The notes: generated by a model from the sequence alone, not told the origin. Counted from the first letter of the stretch, positions 36,613 through 47,308 are shown. The stretch is DNA of 50,516 bases from Curtobacterium sp. Leaf183 (GCF_001424385.1 NZ_LMPO01000006.1:26298-76813), one strand, 5' to 3'. Numbers and translations: made by a program.

Positions 36613-37775
36613 GCCGGCTGTGGCGGTGCCAGGAGGGTGCCACGGATGACGGATCCGTGGAAGGTGCGGACGGCAACGGTGATCCACGCGACGACGAGGC
36701 CGACGTAGTAGACAACTGCGAGGACGGCGACGACGGTCAGTCCTGAGTGCAGGGCGAGCCCGTTCAGGCCGGTGACGCAGGTCCCGACGGGGAACGTGAA
36801 GGACCACCAGGTCAGGCTGAACGGCAAGTGTTCGCGGGCGGTGCGGATGGTGATCGCGAGGGCGATGACGGTCCACAGCAGCGCGAAGCCGAGCATCGCG
36901 AACCCGTACACCAGCGCCACGACCAGCAGGGCATGCGCGGTACTCGCATCGACAACGGTGGGGGCGTTCGATGCGAGGAGGTTCACCGCGGTGATCGACT
37001 GTCCGACCGGCCCGAGGACGATCCACAGAGTCGGGACCATGCCCGCGGCACCGACCTTGTGCTGCGCGAGACGGTTCCAGATCAGCGTGATCACGACCAG
37101 CGACGTGATGAGGCTGAGGCCGAAGAAGCCGTAGCAGGACCACAGCAGCGTCTCCCGCGCCTGCCCGGCGGGGGCGTAGGGCAGGAGGAGCGCACCGGTG
37201 GAGGCAGACACCATCGGCGGGACGATCGGCATCAACCAACCGCCGAACGCGGAGTCGGGCTTGTTCTCGTGGCGGGTGAACGCCAGGTACGGCACGAGCA
37301 CTGCCGTGAGCAGTCCTCCGATGGTGCCGATGGTCCACAGGACCCAGTCGACGGTGACGGCAGCGGGCAGGCCGATCCAGTCCTTGCCGAGCAGGATCGT
37401 TCCGGCACCAACGGTGAGGAACGCCATCGGCGGTGCCCCGTAGAAGTGGGAGATCACCGGGTTGAGCTGGTGCCCGGCTGCAGTGCTCCGGTAGCGCATC
37501 CAGTGCAGCACCGTCGCGATCGTGAGGGCGACGAGGAGCACCGCGGCGATCGCCCACACGACCGTCGCCGCGAGGCGCAGCCCGGGGAACTGCAGCGGCA
37601 GTGACGCAGCTGCGACAGCGACGATCCCCGTGCCCATGATCGACGCGAACCAGTTCGGTGTGAGATTCGACACGATCAGGCCTGGCCGCTCCAGGTCACG
37701 GAACAACGCCGTCTGCGGCCGTTGGGGCAGCTGGTTGCCGTTCGCGGGTGCAGGGTCGGTGCGGAGCGTTGTCAT
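36609..37775 (-). CDS. TDT/SLAC1-family anion channel or exporter
   Basis: A 388-residue protein with about ten hydrophobic helices, matching the TehA/SLAC1/TDT family (NWFASIMGTGIVA at the first helix, FYGAPPMAF, and later LTWWSFTFPVGT). Family members export sulfite, tellurite-related anions or C4-dicarboxylates. The ATG at the given start is just upstream of SNLTPNWF after a 40-residue tail. The divergent LysR regulator suggests inducible expression. It overlaps the glycosylase-like gene downstream. Confidence 0.88.
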   Translation of the reverse strand: MTTLRTDPAPANGNQLPQRPQTALFRDLERPGLIVSNLTPNWFASIMGTGIVAVAAASLPLQFPGLRLAATVVWAIAAVLLVALTIATVLHWMRYRSTAAGHQLNPVISHFYGAPPMAFLTVGAGTILLGKDWIGLPAAVTVDWVLWTIGTIGGLLTAVLVPYLAFTRHENKPDSAFGGWLMPIVPPMVSASTGALLLPYAPAGQARETLLWSCYGFFGLSLITSLVVITLIWNRLAQHKVGAAGMVPTLWIVLGPVGQSITAVNLLASNAPTVVDASTAHALLVVALVYGFAMLGFALLWTVIALAITIRTAREHLPFSLTWWSFTFPVGTCVTGLNGLALHSGLTVVAVLAVVYYVGLVVAWITVAVRTFHGSVIRGTLLAPPQPA

Positions 37776-37844
37776 GGGCCAAGCCTGCGCGAATCCTGCC
37801 CCTGGCGGTACCGGGAACTTCTTGGCGGGGCACAATCGTGAGTT

Positions 37845-39647
<1,803 letters not shown>

Positions 39648-39770
39648 CGCCCACGTGCAGCCCGCTACAACGCATGGTCGTCGGTGGCATCCCTATGAGC
39701 ACGATCGAGCAAGCACCGCCCCAGAACCGGTAGCCCACCTTGAACGCACGAACCGCGCTACGCCGATATC

Positions 39771-39786
39771 ATCGGCATATGCCGAT
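39771..39786. promoter_or_regulatory. Operator-like palindrome overlapping the cmtR-like start
   Basis: ATCGGCATATGCCGAT is a perfect 16-bp palindrome that contains the ATG start of the ArsR-family gene. Such a site would let the regulator repress its own gene at or just downstream of the promoter. Confidence 0.6.
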
Positions 39787-40126
39787 CGTAGAAGCGCGGG
39801 GCGATCTTGCCGCGGTATCGCTGTTCCACTCTCTCGCAGACCCGACCCGTCTGCGCATCCTGCGCCGACTCCGCCAAGGGGAAGCTCGAGTGAGCGACCT
39901 CGTCACGGAGCTCGGTCTTGCTCAATCGACCCTCTCCGAGCACGTCGCATGCCTCCGCGACTGCGCTCTCGTGGAGGGGCGGGCGCAGGGCCGGCAAGTG
40001 TTCTACAGCCTCTCCCGTCCGGAGTTGATGGACCTCCTCGAGTCCGCGGAGACACTGCTGCAGGCCACCGGCTACCAAGTCGATCTCTGCGGCACCTATG
40101 GCTCGGACGCGAGGGCTGGCGAATGA
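39779..40126 (+). CDS. cmtR: ArsR-family metal sensor (CmtR-like)
   Basis: A 115-residue winged-helix repressor. Cys58, Cys62 (CLRDC) and Cys104 (DLCGTYG) correspond to the Cys57, Cys61 and Cys102 metal ligands of Mycobacterium CmtR, which senses cadmium and lead. The DNA-recognition helix is seen in AQSTLSEHVACLR. The stop overlaps the cation transporter's start (ATGA), so the two form an operon. No Shine-Dalgarno is present before the ATG; a TTG start upstream at 39740 is less likely. Confidence 0.9.
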   Translation: MPIVEARGDLAAVSLFHSLADPTRLRILRRLRQGEARVSDLVTELGLAQSTLSEHVACLRDCALVEGRAQGRQVFYSLSRPELMDLLESAETLLQATGYQVDLCGTYGSDARAGE

Positions 40127-40761
40127 GCACGCTCACCGAAACCGAAACGGAGCAGCTCACCCGACGAGGGCTCCGCCTCGCGCAGTTCACCGTCGCGTAC
40201 AACGTCCTCGAAGGAATCGTTGCCATCACGGCTGGGATCGCCGCAGGGCTCGTGTCCGTCATCGGGTTCGGTATCGACTCCGGAATCGAATCGATCGTCG
40301 CCGTGCTGGTGGGCATCCGCCTCGCCGCCAGGCTCCGTCACGGCGAAGCGGACGAGGGTAAGGAGCGCCGCACGTTGAAGTTCGTCGCTGTGACGTTCTT
40401 CCTCCTCGCCGCCTACGTCGTGATCGATGGCATCCGCAGTCTGATCACCCACGAAGCACCGGAGACCTCCCCGGTCAGCATCGTGCTGCTGGTCCTCTCG
40501 ATCATCGTCATGCCAGTCCTCGCCGCGCTCAAGACCCGAGTCGGTAAGAAGCTCGGCGACCCGCTCATCCTCGCCGACGCTGCAGAAACTCGAATCTGTG
40601 TCCTCCTCAGCGTCGCGACCCTCATCGGACTCCTCCTCTACACCCTCACCGGCGCAGCCTGGCTCGACCCCGTCGCAGGATTCGTCATCGCTCTCTTCGC
40701 CATCCACGAAGGACGCGAAGCGTGGGAAGGCGAACTCGTGGAAGACGATGATGACGACTGA
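40123..40761 (+). CDS. Cation diffusion facilitator transporter
   Basis: A 212-residue cation diffusion facilitator with about five to six helices and paired acidic residues in IGFGIDSGIES and DPVAG. It would export Cd, Zn or a related ion in exchange for protons. The C-terminal tail is short and acidic and lacks the usual metallochaperone-like domain. It is translationally coupled to the CmtR-like sensor (four-base overlap), so it is likely induced by cadmium or lead. Confidence 0.88.
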   Translation: MSTLTETETEQLTRRGLRLAQFTVAYNVLEGIVAITAGIAAGLVSVIGFGIDSGIESIVAVLVGIRLAARLRHGEADEGKERRTLKFVAVTFFLLAAYVVIDGIRSLITHEAPETSPVSIVLLVLSIIVMPVLAALKTRVGKKLGDPLILADAAETRICVLLSVATLIGLLLYTLTGAAWLDPVAGFVIALFAIHEGREAWEGELVEDDDDD

Positions 40762-40855
40762 AACGACCGCCTCATAGCGACACAGAACGCCGCTCAAAAG
40801 CCGACACCAAGCGAAGCTGCTCTAATTTGGCGGGCGCGACGTCCAGTCGCTTCGA

Positions 40856-41359
40856 TCAGTGGTGGCCGTGGACGACGGCGTGGCCGAGGCCGCGGCTGAT
40901 CATCCACCGGTTCACCGGGGTGGTCACGATGAACGCGATCACCAGGGAGACCGCGAGGGAGCCCCAGAACAGCCAGTCGTTCAGCTGCGCGTCCATGGCG
41001 CCGGGAACCGCGACGATGACCGTGTTGTCGATGATCTCCATCACGGCGATCGACACCGTGTCGGCGGCAAGGGCGACCTTGAACGCGGCGGAGAAGCTCA
41101 GCCCGGACCGGACGACGCCGCGCATGGTGAGGGCGTAGCCGAAGATGAACGCCAGCACGATCGACAGGATGATCGTGCCGGTGTTGTGCAGGCCGGTCGC
41201 GGTGCCGATGACCATGCCAAGAACTTCACCGATCGCGCAGCCGGTGAGGCAGTGCAGGGTCGCTTGCGCGGCCATCGTCCACGTCGTCGTCCCGTGACCG
41301 CCGCCATGGTTCTGGTGGTTGTCATGGTTGGTCATGCTGTGGTGTTCATGGGTGTCCAT
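40856..41359 (-). CDS. DUF4396 membrane protein
   Basis: A 167-residue His-rich protein with an N-terminal His/Asn stretch (HEHHSMTNHDNHQNHGGGHG), then about four hydrophobic segments, including HCLTGCAIGEVLG and GMVIGTATGL, and a His-rich C-terminus (HAVVHGHH). DUF4396 genes accompany copper or silver transport loci. It begins seven bases after the copA stop codon, so it is the third gene of the copZ-copA operon. The His stretches could bind copper. No function is proven. Confidence 0.8.
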   Translation of the reverse strand: MDTHEHHSMTNHDNHQNHGGGHGTTTWTMAAQATLHCLTGCAIGEVLGMVIGTATGLHNTGTIILSIVLAFIFGYALTMRGVVRSGLSFSAAFKVALAADTVSIAVMEIIDNTVIVAVPGAMDAQLNDWLFWGSLAVSLVIAFIVTTPVNRWMISRGLGHAVVHGHH

Positions 41360-41366
41360 GTCGCTC

Positions 41367-43568
41367 CTATCGGGTATGGAAGGTGCGGAGGCGGAGGCTG
41401 TTGCTGACGACGAAGACCGAGGACAGGGCCATGGCGGCGCCGGCGATCATCGGGTTCAGCAGGCCGGCCATCGCGAGCGGGATGGCGGCGACGTTGTAGG
41501 CGAAGGCCCAGAACAGGTTCACCTTGATCGTGCCGAGGGTGCGGCGGGCGAGCGCGATCGCGTCCGCGGCGGCGCTCAGGTCCGCTCGGATGAGGGTGAT
41601 GTCGGCGGCTTCCATGGCCGCGTCGGTGCCGCTACCCATCGCGATCCCGAGGTCCGCGGCGGCGAGAGCGGCGGCGTCGTTGACGCCGTCGCCGATCATC
41701 GCCACGGACCGGCCTTGCTGCTGCAGCCGGGTGACGGTCCGGTACTTGTCTTCGGGGCGCACCTCGGCTTCGACGTTGTCGATGCCGACCTCGGCGGCGA
41801 CCGTTCGGGCGACGTCTTCAGCGTCGCCGGTGAGCATGATCGTGCGCAGCCCCATGTCGTGGAGGCGTCGGATCGCGTCTGGGCTGGTCGGCGCGATGGT
41901 GTCCGCGACGCTGATGACGCCGCGGGCTGCGCCGTCCCATGCGACAACGACCGCGGTCGCGCCGCCCTGTTCCGCGGTCCGGACCGCGTCCGTGACCGCT
42001 TCCGGGATGGTGATGGCCCACTGGTCGGTCAACCACGCGGGGCGGCCGACGAGCACGAGGGTGCCGTTGACGACGGCTTGGACGCCGAGCCCGGCGGTGG
42101 ACTGGAACGTGTCCGCGGTGGGGTGGTCGGTGGCGGCTGCGGTGATGGCGCGGGCGATCGGGTGTTCTGATCCTGCTTCCGCGGCGGCGGCGAGGGCGAG
42201 CACTCGGGTGTCGGTTTCCTCGGCGACGGCGGTCACCTGGTGGACGCTCATCTTGCCGGTGGTGACGGTGCCGGTCTTGTCGAGTACGACGGTGTCGATC
42301 CGGCGGGTGGCCTCGAGGACTTGGGGTCCGCGGATGAGAATCCCGAGCTGGGAGCCACGTCCGGTGCCGACGAGCAGCGCGGTGGGTGTTGCCAGCCCGA
42401 GGGCGCAGGGGCAGGCGATCACCAGGGTCGCGACGGCGGCGGTGAACGCGGCTTGCACGTCGCCGGTGAGCAGCAGCCACCCGATGAGGGTCAGCACCGC
42501 CAGGCCCATGACGATCGGGACGAACACGGCGGAGACCCGGTCGGCGAGGCGCTGCACCTCGGCCTTGCCGGTCTGCGCGGACACGACGAGCCGGCCGATG
42601 CGGGCAAGCTCCGTGTCCTGGCCGACGCGGGTGGCTTCGACGATGAGTCGGCCGCCGACGTTCACGGTCGCGCCGGTGACGGTGTCGCCGGGGCCGACCT
42701 CGACGGGGACTGCTTCGCCGGTCATCACGCTGGTGTCGATTGCGCTCGTGCCATCGGTGATGGTTCCGTCGGTGGCGATGCGTTCACCGGGACGGACCAC
42801 GAACCGGTCCCAGACCTGCAGTGCTGCGGTCGGCACCTCGGTTTCGGCACCGTCTCGGAGCACCCGGGCAGTGGGTGCACCCAGGGCGAGGAGCGCCTGC
42901 AGGGCGGCGCCGGAGCGGTCCTTCGCGCGGGCCTCGAAGTACCGGCCGGCGAGGAGGAACACCGTCACCGCGGCGGCGACTTCGAAGTACGGTTCCGGAG
43001 CCGCGCCGGGGTGCGGGAACCAGGAGAACGCCATCCGCATCCCGATGTGCCCGGCGCCGCCGAACGCCAGCGCCCAGACGGACCACACGGTCGCGGCGGC
43101 GACGCCGACGCTGACGAGGGTGTCCATCGTCGCGGCCCCGTGCCGGGCGTTGATCGCGGCGGCACGGTGGAACGGCCACGCACCCCACACGGCGACCGGC
43201 AGTGCCAGCACTAGGACGGCCCACTGCCATCCTGAGAACTGCAGGACCGGGATCATCGACAGCGCCACCACCGGGACGGCGAGCACCGTGGACACGATCA
43301 GGCGTCGCCGCAGCGGCGCGAGTTCGTCGGTGTCCGCACCGGCCGGTTCGGGCAGGTGCGCGCCGTACCCGGCAGCTTCAACGGTCCGGATCGCGTCGTC
43401 GACAGCGAGGTCCGCGGGGAGCGTGACGGAGGCGCTTTCGGTGGCGTAGTTCACGCTCGCGGTCACGCCGGGCAGCTTGTTCAGCTTCCGCTCGATCCGG
43501 TTCGCGCACGACGCGCAGGTCATCCCCTCGATCGTCAGCTCAACCGGCGGGGTGCTGGTGGTGGTCAT
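41367..43568 (-). CDS. copA: Copper-exporting P-type ATPase
   Basis: A 733-residue P1B-type ATPase. The N-terminal metal domain has CxxC at Cys18/Cys21, the sixth helix carries CPC (IACPCALGLATP), the phosphorylation site is DKTGT, and SEHP and GDGVNDAAAL follow. This exports Cu(I). The ATG overlaps the stop codon of copZ by four bases (ATGA). It belongs to a copZ-copA-DUF4396 operon under a CsoR-type operator. Confidence 0.96.
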   Translation of the reverse strand: MTTTSTPPVELTIEGMTCASCANRIERKLNKLPGVTASVNYATESASVTLPADLAVDDAIRTVEAAGYGAHLPEPAGADTDELAPLRRRLIVSTVLAVPVVALSMIPVLQFSGWQWAVLVLALPVAVWGAWPFHRAAAINARHGAATMDTLVSVGVAAATVWSVWALAFGGAGHIGMRMAFSWFPHPGAAPEPYFEVAAAVTVFLLAGRYFEARAKDRSGAALQALLALGAPTARVLRDGAETEVPTAALQVWDRFVVRPGERIATDGTITDGTSAIDTSVMTGEAVPVEVGPGDTVTGATVNVGGRLIVEATRVGQDTELARIGRLVVSAQTGKAEVQRLADRVSAVFVPIVMGLAVLTLIGWLLLTGDVQAAFTAAVATLVIACPCALGLATPTALLVGTGRGSQLGILIRGPQVLEATRRIDTVVLDKTGTVTTGKMSVHQVTAVAEETDTRVLALAAAAEAGSEHPIARAITAAATDHPTADTFQSTAGLGVQAVVNGTLVLVGRPAWLTDQWAITIPEAVTDAVRTAEQGGATAVVVAWDGAARGVISVADTIAPTSPDAIRRLHDMGLRTIMLTGDAEDVARTVAAEVGIDNVEAEVRPEDKYRTVTRLQQQGRSVAMIGDGVNDAAALAAADLGIAMGSGTDAAMEAADITLIRADLSAAADAIALARRTLGTIKVNLFWAFAYNVAAIPLAMAGLLNPMIAGAAMALSSVFVVSNSLRLRTFHTR

Positions 43569-43792
43569 GATGCGACCAACGTGTAGCCGGCCTCCTCCAC
43601 AGCGGCGGAGACTTCCTCCTGCGGCAGGTCGCGGGTGCTGGTCACTCGAGCGGTGGAGACACCGCCAACGTTGAGGTCGATTGTCACGTCCGTGACGCCC
43701 GGCACGGCGGCGAGTTCCTCGTTGACGCTCATCACGCAGTGCCCGCACGTCATGCCCGTGATGCCGTACGTGTTCGTCAGCTGCTCGCTCAT
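43565..43792 (-). CDS. copZ: Copper chaperone (CopZ/HMA domain)
   Basis: A 75-residue heavy-metal-associated domain with the motif GMTCGHC. It passes Cu(I) to CopA. AAGGGA lies upstream of the ATG. It is the first gene of the operon and lies 33 bp from the CsoR-type operator; it overlaps copA by four bases. Confidence 0.93.
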   Translation of the reverse strand: MSEQLTNTYGITGMTCGHCVMSVNEELAAVPGVTDVTIDLNVGGVSTARVTSTRDLPQEEVSAAVEEAGYTLVAS

Positions 43793-43825
43793 CGTGGTGA
43801 TCCCTTCGTCGTTCACGTTCATCAT

Positions 43826-43842
43826 GTACCCTAGGGGGGTAC
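43826..43842. promoter_or_regulatory. CsoR-type operator
   Basis: GTACCCTAGGGGGGTAC: GTACCC and GGGTAC arms with a G-rich centre, as in known CsoR boxes. It lies between the divergent copZ and His-rich protein genes and may control both directions. Confidence 0.75.
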
Positions 43843-43914
43843 CGTAGGGAGTGTAACGCCGGATGAGCGGATGTGTTCCCGATCCGCTCGACCGGCACCC
43901 GGAAAGAGGACGTG

Positions 43915-44592
43915 ATGGCGACAAAGACTGATCGGCGCGAGCAGGCGCGGCAGAAAGCCGCTGACCGCAGAGCGGAGCAGCAGCGCAGCCGTACACGCCG
44001 GTGGTGGCTACTGGGCGCCGCCGTGGTCGTCGTCCTCGCCGCGGTCACCACGATCACGGTCACCGCCCTCACCCGTGGCGACGACTCGGCGCCGACGGCG
44101 TCCGGGGTGACGGCGGCACCGCCGTGGCCGGCCCCCGCGGATGCGCCGGCGCGGGCGAAGGCTGCGGGACTTGAGGTGGCGGGGATGGAAGGTGCGGCGC
44201 TGCACACCCATCAGCATCTGTCCGTATCGGTGGACGGGGAGCCGGTGGCGGTGCCGGCGAACATCGGCGTCGACGTGCAGCGGGGCGGCATGTCCGCACT
44301 GCACACCCACGACACCTCCGGCATCGTGCATGTCGAATCCGCGAAGGTGCAGCCGTTCACCCTCGGACAGCTCTTCACCGAGTGGAACGTGACCTTGCGC
44401 GACGGGCAGGTCGGCGGGTACGTCGACGGGAAGAACGACCGGCACGTCGCCGTGTTCGTCAACGGCACCCGCACCACCACGCCACTGCCGGATCTGGAAC
44501 TGCAGGACCAGCAGGACATCGCCATCGTCATCACCCGCGGCGTCGGCACCCCGATCGCGCCGGCCCCGTTCGATTGGTCGACGGCGGCATGA
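43915..44592 (+). CDS. His-rich membrane-anchored protein of the copper locus
   Basis: A 225-residue protein with a basic cytoplasmic tail, one membrane helix at about 30-52 and an extracytoplasmic part containing LHTHQHLSVSVDG and LHTHDTSGIVHVES. The histidine pairs suggest metal binding outside the membrane. Related proteins occur near copper genes in Actinobacteria. It is the first gene on the plus side of the CsoR-type operator and is followed by csoR. Function unproven. Confidence 0.7.
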   Translation: MATKTDRREQARQKAADRRAEQQRSRTRRWWLLGAAVVVVLAAVTTITVTALTRGDDSAPTASGVTAAPPWPAPADAPARAKAAGLEVAGMEGAALHTHQHLSVSVDGEPVAVPANIGVDVQRGGMSALHTHDTSGIVHVESAKVQPFTLGQLFTEWNVTLRDGQVGGYVDGKNDRHVAVFVNGTRTTTPLPDLELQDQQDIAIVITRGVGTPIAPAPFDWSTAA

Positions 44593-44630
44593 GCGCCGCT
44601 ACCGTAAACGGTGACCCCCGAGGAGCGTCC

Positions 44631-44945
44631 ATGACCGACACCACCGCACCTGCTGCAGAGCACCACCACGGGTACATCACCGCGAAGGACGACTACCTCA
44701 AACGGTTGCGCCGCATCGAGGGGCAAGCCCGCGGCCTGCAGCGGATGGTCGATGAGGAGCAGTACTGCATCGACATCCTCACCCAGGTGTCCGCGATGAC
44801 GAAGGCGCTGCAATCCGTCGCGCTCGGCCTGCTGGATGACCACCTCGCGCACTGCGTCACCGACGCCGTCGCCGAAGGCGGCGACGCGGCCGCCGTGAAG
44901 CTCAAGGAAGCCTCCGACGCGATCGCCCGCCTCGTGCGCGCCTAA
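44631..44945 (+). CDS. csoR: CsoR copper-sensing repressor
   Basis: A 104-residue all-helical repressor. Ligands Cys46, His71 and Cys75 match the Cu(I)-binding triad of CsoR. The ATG has AGGAG six bases upstream. It follows the His-rich gene on the same strand. It should bind the operator at 43826-43842 and release it with copper, controlling copZ-copA-DUF4396 and its own operon. Confidence 0.95.
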   Translation: MTDTTAPAAEHHHGYITAKDDYLKRLRRIEGQARGLQRMVDEEQYCIDILTQVSAMTKALQSVALGLLDDHLAHCVTDAVAEGGDAAAVKLKEASDAIARLVRA

Positions 44946-45040
44946 CCAGCTTCCCGCCCACCAGACGGGGCGGTTGTCCTCTCAGCGCTCGTCCTGCACC
45001 ATAGAACCCGCACCCCGACCAGCCATCAGTACGGATCCGC

Positions 45041-45502
45041 ATGCTCACCACCGCGAACACCACGCGCCGCCGCCTGCTGCTGCAGGCCACGGCGGTGCTG
45101 GCGTTGCTGCTGCTGGTCGGATTCACGGTCCTGATGCACAGCATGCTCGGCCACGCCACCACCGGCGATCACGCCATGACCGCCACGTCGAGCATGACGG
45201 CCGAACACGCTCACAGCGAGACGGCCGGGCACGATGCGCACGCTGCCACCCCAGCTGGCGCGGTGGTGAGCGTACTCAGTGACGCCGGCTGCGACGGCGG
45301 CCTGTGCGCGCTGATGTGTTCACTGATGGGGATGGCCTGCGCGCTGACGATCGCCCTGTTCGCGTGGGCGCTGCTGCGCACCCGGAACGGCGGGGTCCTC
45401 TACGTCCTCGCACGCCTCCTCGCCCTCGGGGACCGTGTCGCACGCCGCGTCGCGGCACCCAAGCCGCCATCACTGACGGCGCTGCAGATCATCCGTATCT
45501 GA
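45041..45502 (+). CDS. DUF6153-like His/Met-rich membrane protein
   Basis: A 153-residue protein with a membrane helix at about 13-33, an extracytoplasmic stretch rich in His, Met and Thr (HAMTATSSMTAEHAHSETAGH), two Cys clusters (GCDGGLCALMCSLMGMAC) and a second helix. It resembles the DUF6153 family. The location after csoR and the His/Met/Cys content suggest periplasmic copper handling, which is inference. Confidence 0.6.
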   Translation: MLTTANTTRRRLLLQATAVLALLLLVGFTVLMHSMLGHATTGDHAMTATSSMTAEHAHSETAGHDAHAATPAGAVVSVLSDAGCDGGLCALMCSLMGMACALTIALFAWALLRTRNGGVLYVLARLLALGDRVARRVAAPKPPSLTALQIIRI

Positions 45503-45513
45503 TCCATCCCCGG

Positions 45514-45575
45514 CGGGAGCGCTCCCTTCGGAAGCTCCCGCATGCCCAGAACACGGGCAGGTATTCGCCTGCCCG
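45514..45575 (+). terminator. Two consecutive hairpins before the DUF305 gene
   Basis: CGGGAGC/GCTCCCG (45514-45540) and CGGGCAGG/CCTGCCCG (45554-45575). They lie after the DUF6153-like gene and 32 bp before the DUF305 start; they may terminate or tune expression. Confidence 0.45.
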
Positions 45576-45606
45576 GAACACCTGACGCATTCACGGGAAC
45601 GGATCC

Positions 45607-46212
45607 ATGAACACCACCATCACGCGCACCCTCGCGGCCGCCGCCGCCCTCACCATCGGCCTCACCCTCGCCGGCTGCTCCACCAACAACGCCGGCTCCT
45701 CGGACAGCTCCTCCTCGTCGTCCTCGTCGGCGGCGTCGGCACACAACGACCAGGACGTCATGTTCGCGCAGCAGATGCTGCCGCACCACAAGCAGGCCGT
45801 TGAGATGAGCGACATGCTCCTCGCCAAGGGCTCCGACGTGGACGCTGACGTTGTCACCCTCGCCAAGCAGATCAAGGCGGAACAGGGGCCGGAGATCACG
45901 TCCCTGACCAGCTGGCTGAAGCAGTGGGGTGAGCCCACCGAAGCCTCCAGCATGTCGGGGATGGACCACTCCTCGATGTCGGGAATGATGTCCGACTCCG
46001 ACATGGACGCCCTCGACAGCGCCTCCCCGGCGGACGCCGGGAAGCTGTTCCTGCAGCAGATGGTCGAACACCACACCAGCGCCGTCGACATGGCGGGGAC
46101 CGAAGTCGACAAGGGCAAGAACACCGACGCGGTCGCGATGGCGAAGTCGATCGTGTCGAGCCAGACCGAGCAGATCAACCAGATGAAGGACATGCTCGCG
46201 TCGATGTCCTGA
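45607..46212 (+). CDS. DUF305 lipoprotein (copper-binding helical bundle)
   Basis: A 201-residue lipoprotein. The signal ends in LTLAGC, a lipobox. The mature part carries two DUF305 repeats with MLPHHKQAVEM and MVEHHTSAVDM; the His and Met residues are typical for copper or silver binding. The intervening Ser/Met stretch (SSMSGMDHSSMSGMMSDSDM) is Met-rich. It probably sequesters copper outside the cell. It lies at the distal end of the copper cluster. Confidence 0.9.
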   Translation: MNTTITRTLAAAAALTIGLTLAGCSTNNAGSSDSSSSSSSSAASAHNDQDVMFAQQMLPHHKQAVEMSDMLLAKGSDVDADVVTLAKQIKAEQGPEITSLTSWLKQWGEPTEASSMSGMDHSSMSGMMSDSDMDALDSASPADAGKLFLQQMVEHHTSAVDMAGTEVDKGKNTDAVAMAKSIVSSQTEQINQMKDMLASMS

Positions 46213-46224
46213 TTGACTCGCCAC

Positions 46225-46395
46225 ATGTCTGCTCGGAGTCTCACCGTGACCGGTGTCGTCGTGATCGCGTTCGCGCTGCTTGTGTGGATCATCAATCCGA
46301 CGATTCATGGGGTGAGTTTCGTGGTGCTGGTCGTCGCGCTCGTCGCTGGCCTTGCCTGCGTCGTCCTGGGGATCGTGCGGCGTCCACGAGGTTGA
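46225..46395 (+). CDS. Small two-helix membrane protein
   Basis: A 56-residue protein with two hydrophobic segments (ARSLTVTGVVVIAFALLVWI and VVLVVALVAGLACVVLGI split by a turn), ending RRPRG. I used the ATG, but a TTG four codons earlier immediately follows the DUF305 stop. No family recognised. Confidence 0.45.
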   Translation: MSARSLTVTGVVVIAFALLVWIINPTIHGVSFVVLVVALVAGLACVVLGIVRRPRG

Positions 46396-46476
46396 TCCTC
46401 GTCTGTGTTGAACCCCGTCCCACCGGGGGATCGCTCTACGGACGCCGGCGCGAGTTAGGTTGGCGGAATAGACGTC

Positions 46477-46671
46477 TTGAGCGCAAAGGTTCTGGGTTCG
46501 ATCGCGCTCGCCTTCGGCCTGGCGTTCGTAGCGACGTCGATCATTCGCCTCACTCGGCCCGACCTCGACGTGCTCTTGGTGATCTTGAACACCGTGCTCG
46601 GCCTCTTCTGGCTCGGCGCTGGCGCCTGGTTGTGGCGCTTCGCGCTTCGGAAGGCGAAGCGCGGCCGGTAG
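46477..46671 (+). CDS. Small two-helix membrane protein
   Basis: A 64-residue protein with two hydrophobic segments and a basic tail (RFALRKAKRGR). It begins at TTG with no clear ribosome site. It could be a real small membrane protein; support is limited to length and hydrophobicity. Confidence 0.4.
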   Translation: MSAKVLGSIALAFGLAFVATSIIRLTRPDLDVLLVILNTVLGLFWLGAGAWLWRFALRKAKRGR

Positions 46672-46804
46672 AGGATCGATTGGCGGACGCTTCGAAGTTG
46701 GCCATTGTTGCCTCATTTCCAGCGGCTCCCGTCTACCCCTGGCACCGATGACGCCAGAACGGGAGGGTGCAGGACGGAGCCATGTGCACGAGACTCTGTC
46801 CAGC

Positions 46805-47308
46805 ATGATCACTTCGCCTGCCGACCACCACGGCCACCGTCGGCTAATCGGGCTCGCCGGGCTGACGCTCGTGACCGCGATGTCGCTTGCAGCCTGTTCC
46901 AGCCACGTGAACGCGGTCCGCGACGAGAAGACCTCCTCTGCTTGGATGGGGAGCGTCCAGGACCGATGGGCCGAACAGCCCGGCGAACTCGGCAGTGGTG
47001 CAGGCACGAACGATTCATCGAGTCGGCTCTCTCTCGGCGTCGCAGACGGCGGAACACCCGCGCACGTTCGTGTGTCCTTTGCGTGTCAAGGGCAGGGAAC
47101 GGTGCCGATGGCCGTGTGGAGCAATCGCATGGTCAGCGGTGCGGAGAACGGGAAGCGACTTGCATCACGCTCGATCCAATGTGGTCACGACGAAGACCTG
47201 TACGTCGTGACGTCGAGCGCTTGGATCACCATCGGGCCGACCTCAGGGGACTCGAGCGTGAGCTGGTACGCCGCGGCCTATGCCGACCCTGCTTCGGGAT
47301 CAAGCTGA
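46805..47308 (+). CDS. Lipoprotein of unknown function
   Basis: A 167-residue exported protein with a signal peptide ending at the lipobox MSLAAC. Two later Cys residues (SFACQGQG and SIQCGHDE) could pair. No family recognised. The gene lies in a stretch of small secreted or membrane proteins. Confidence 0.6.
   Translation: MITSPADHHGHRRLIGLAGLTLVTAMSLAACSSHVNAVRDEKTSSAWMGSVQDRWAEQPGELGSGAGTNDSSSRLSLGVADGGTPAHVRVSFACQGQGTVPMAVWSNRMVSGAENGKRLASRSIQCGHDEDLYVVTSSAWITIGPTSGDSSVSWYAAAYADPASGSS

Noticed and set aside
39674..39733. 19-codon frame after ccdA (MVVGGIPMSTIEQAPPQNR) as a gene
   Set aside because: Too short, with no ribosome site; it may be the remnant of a gene start lost in rearrangement.
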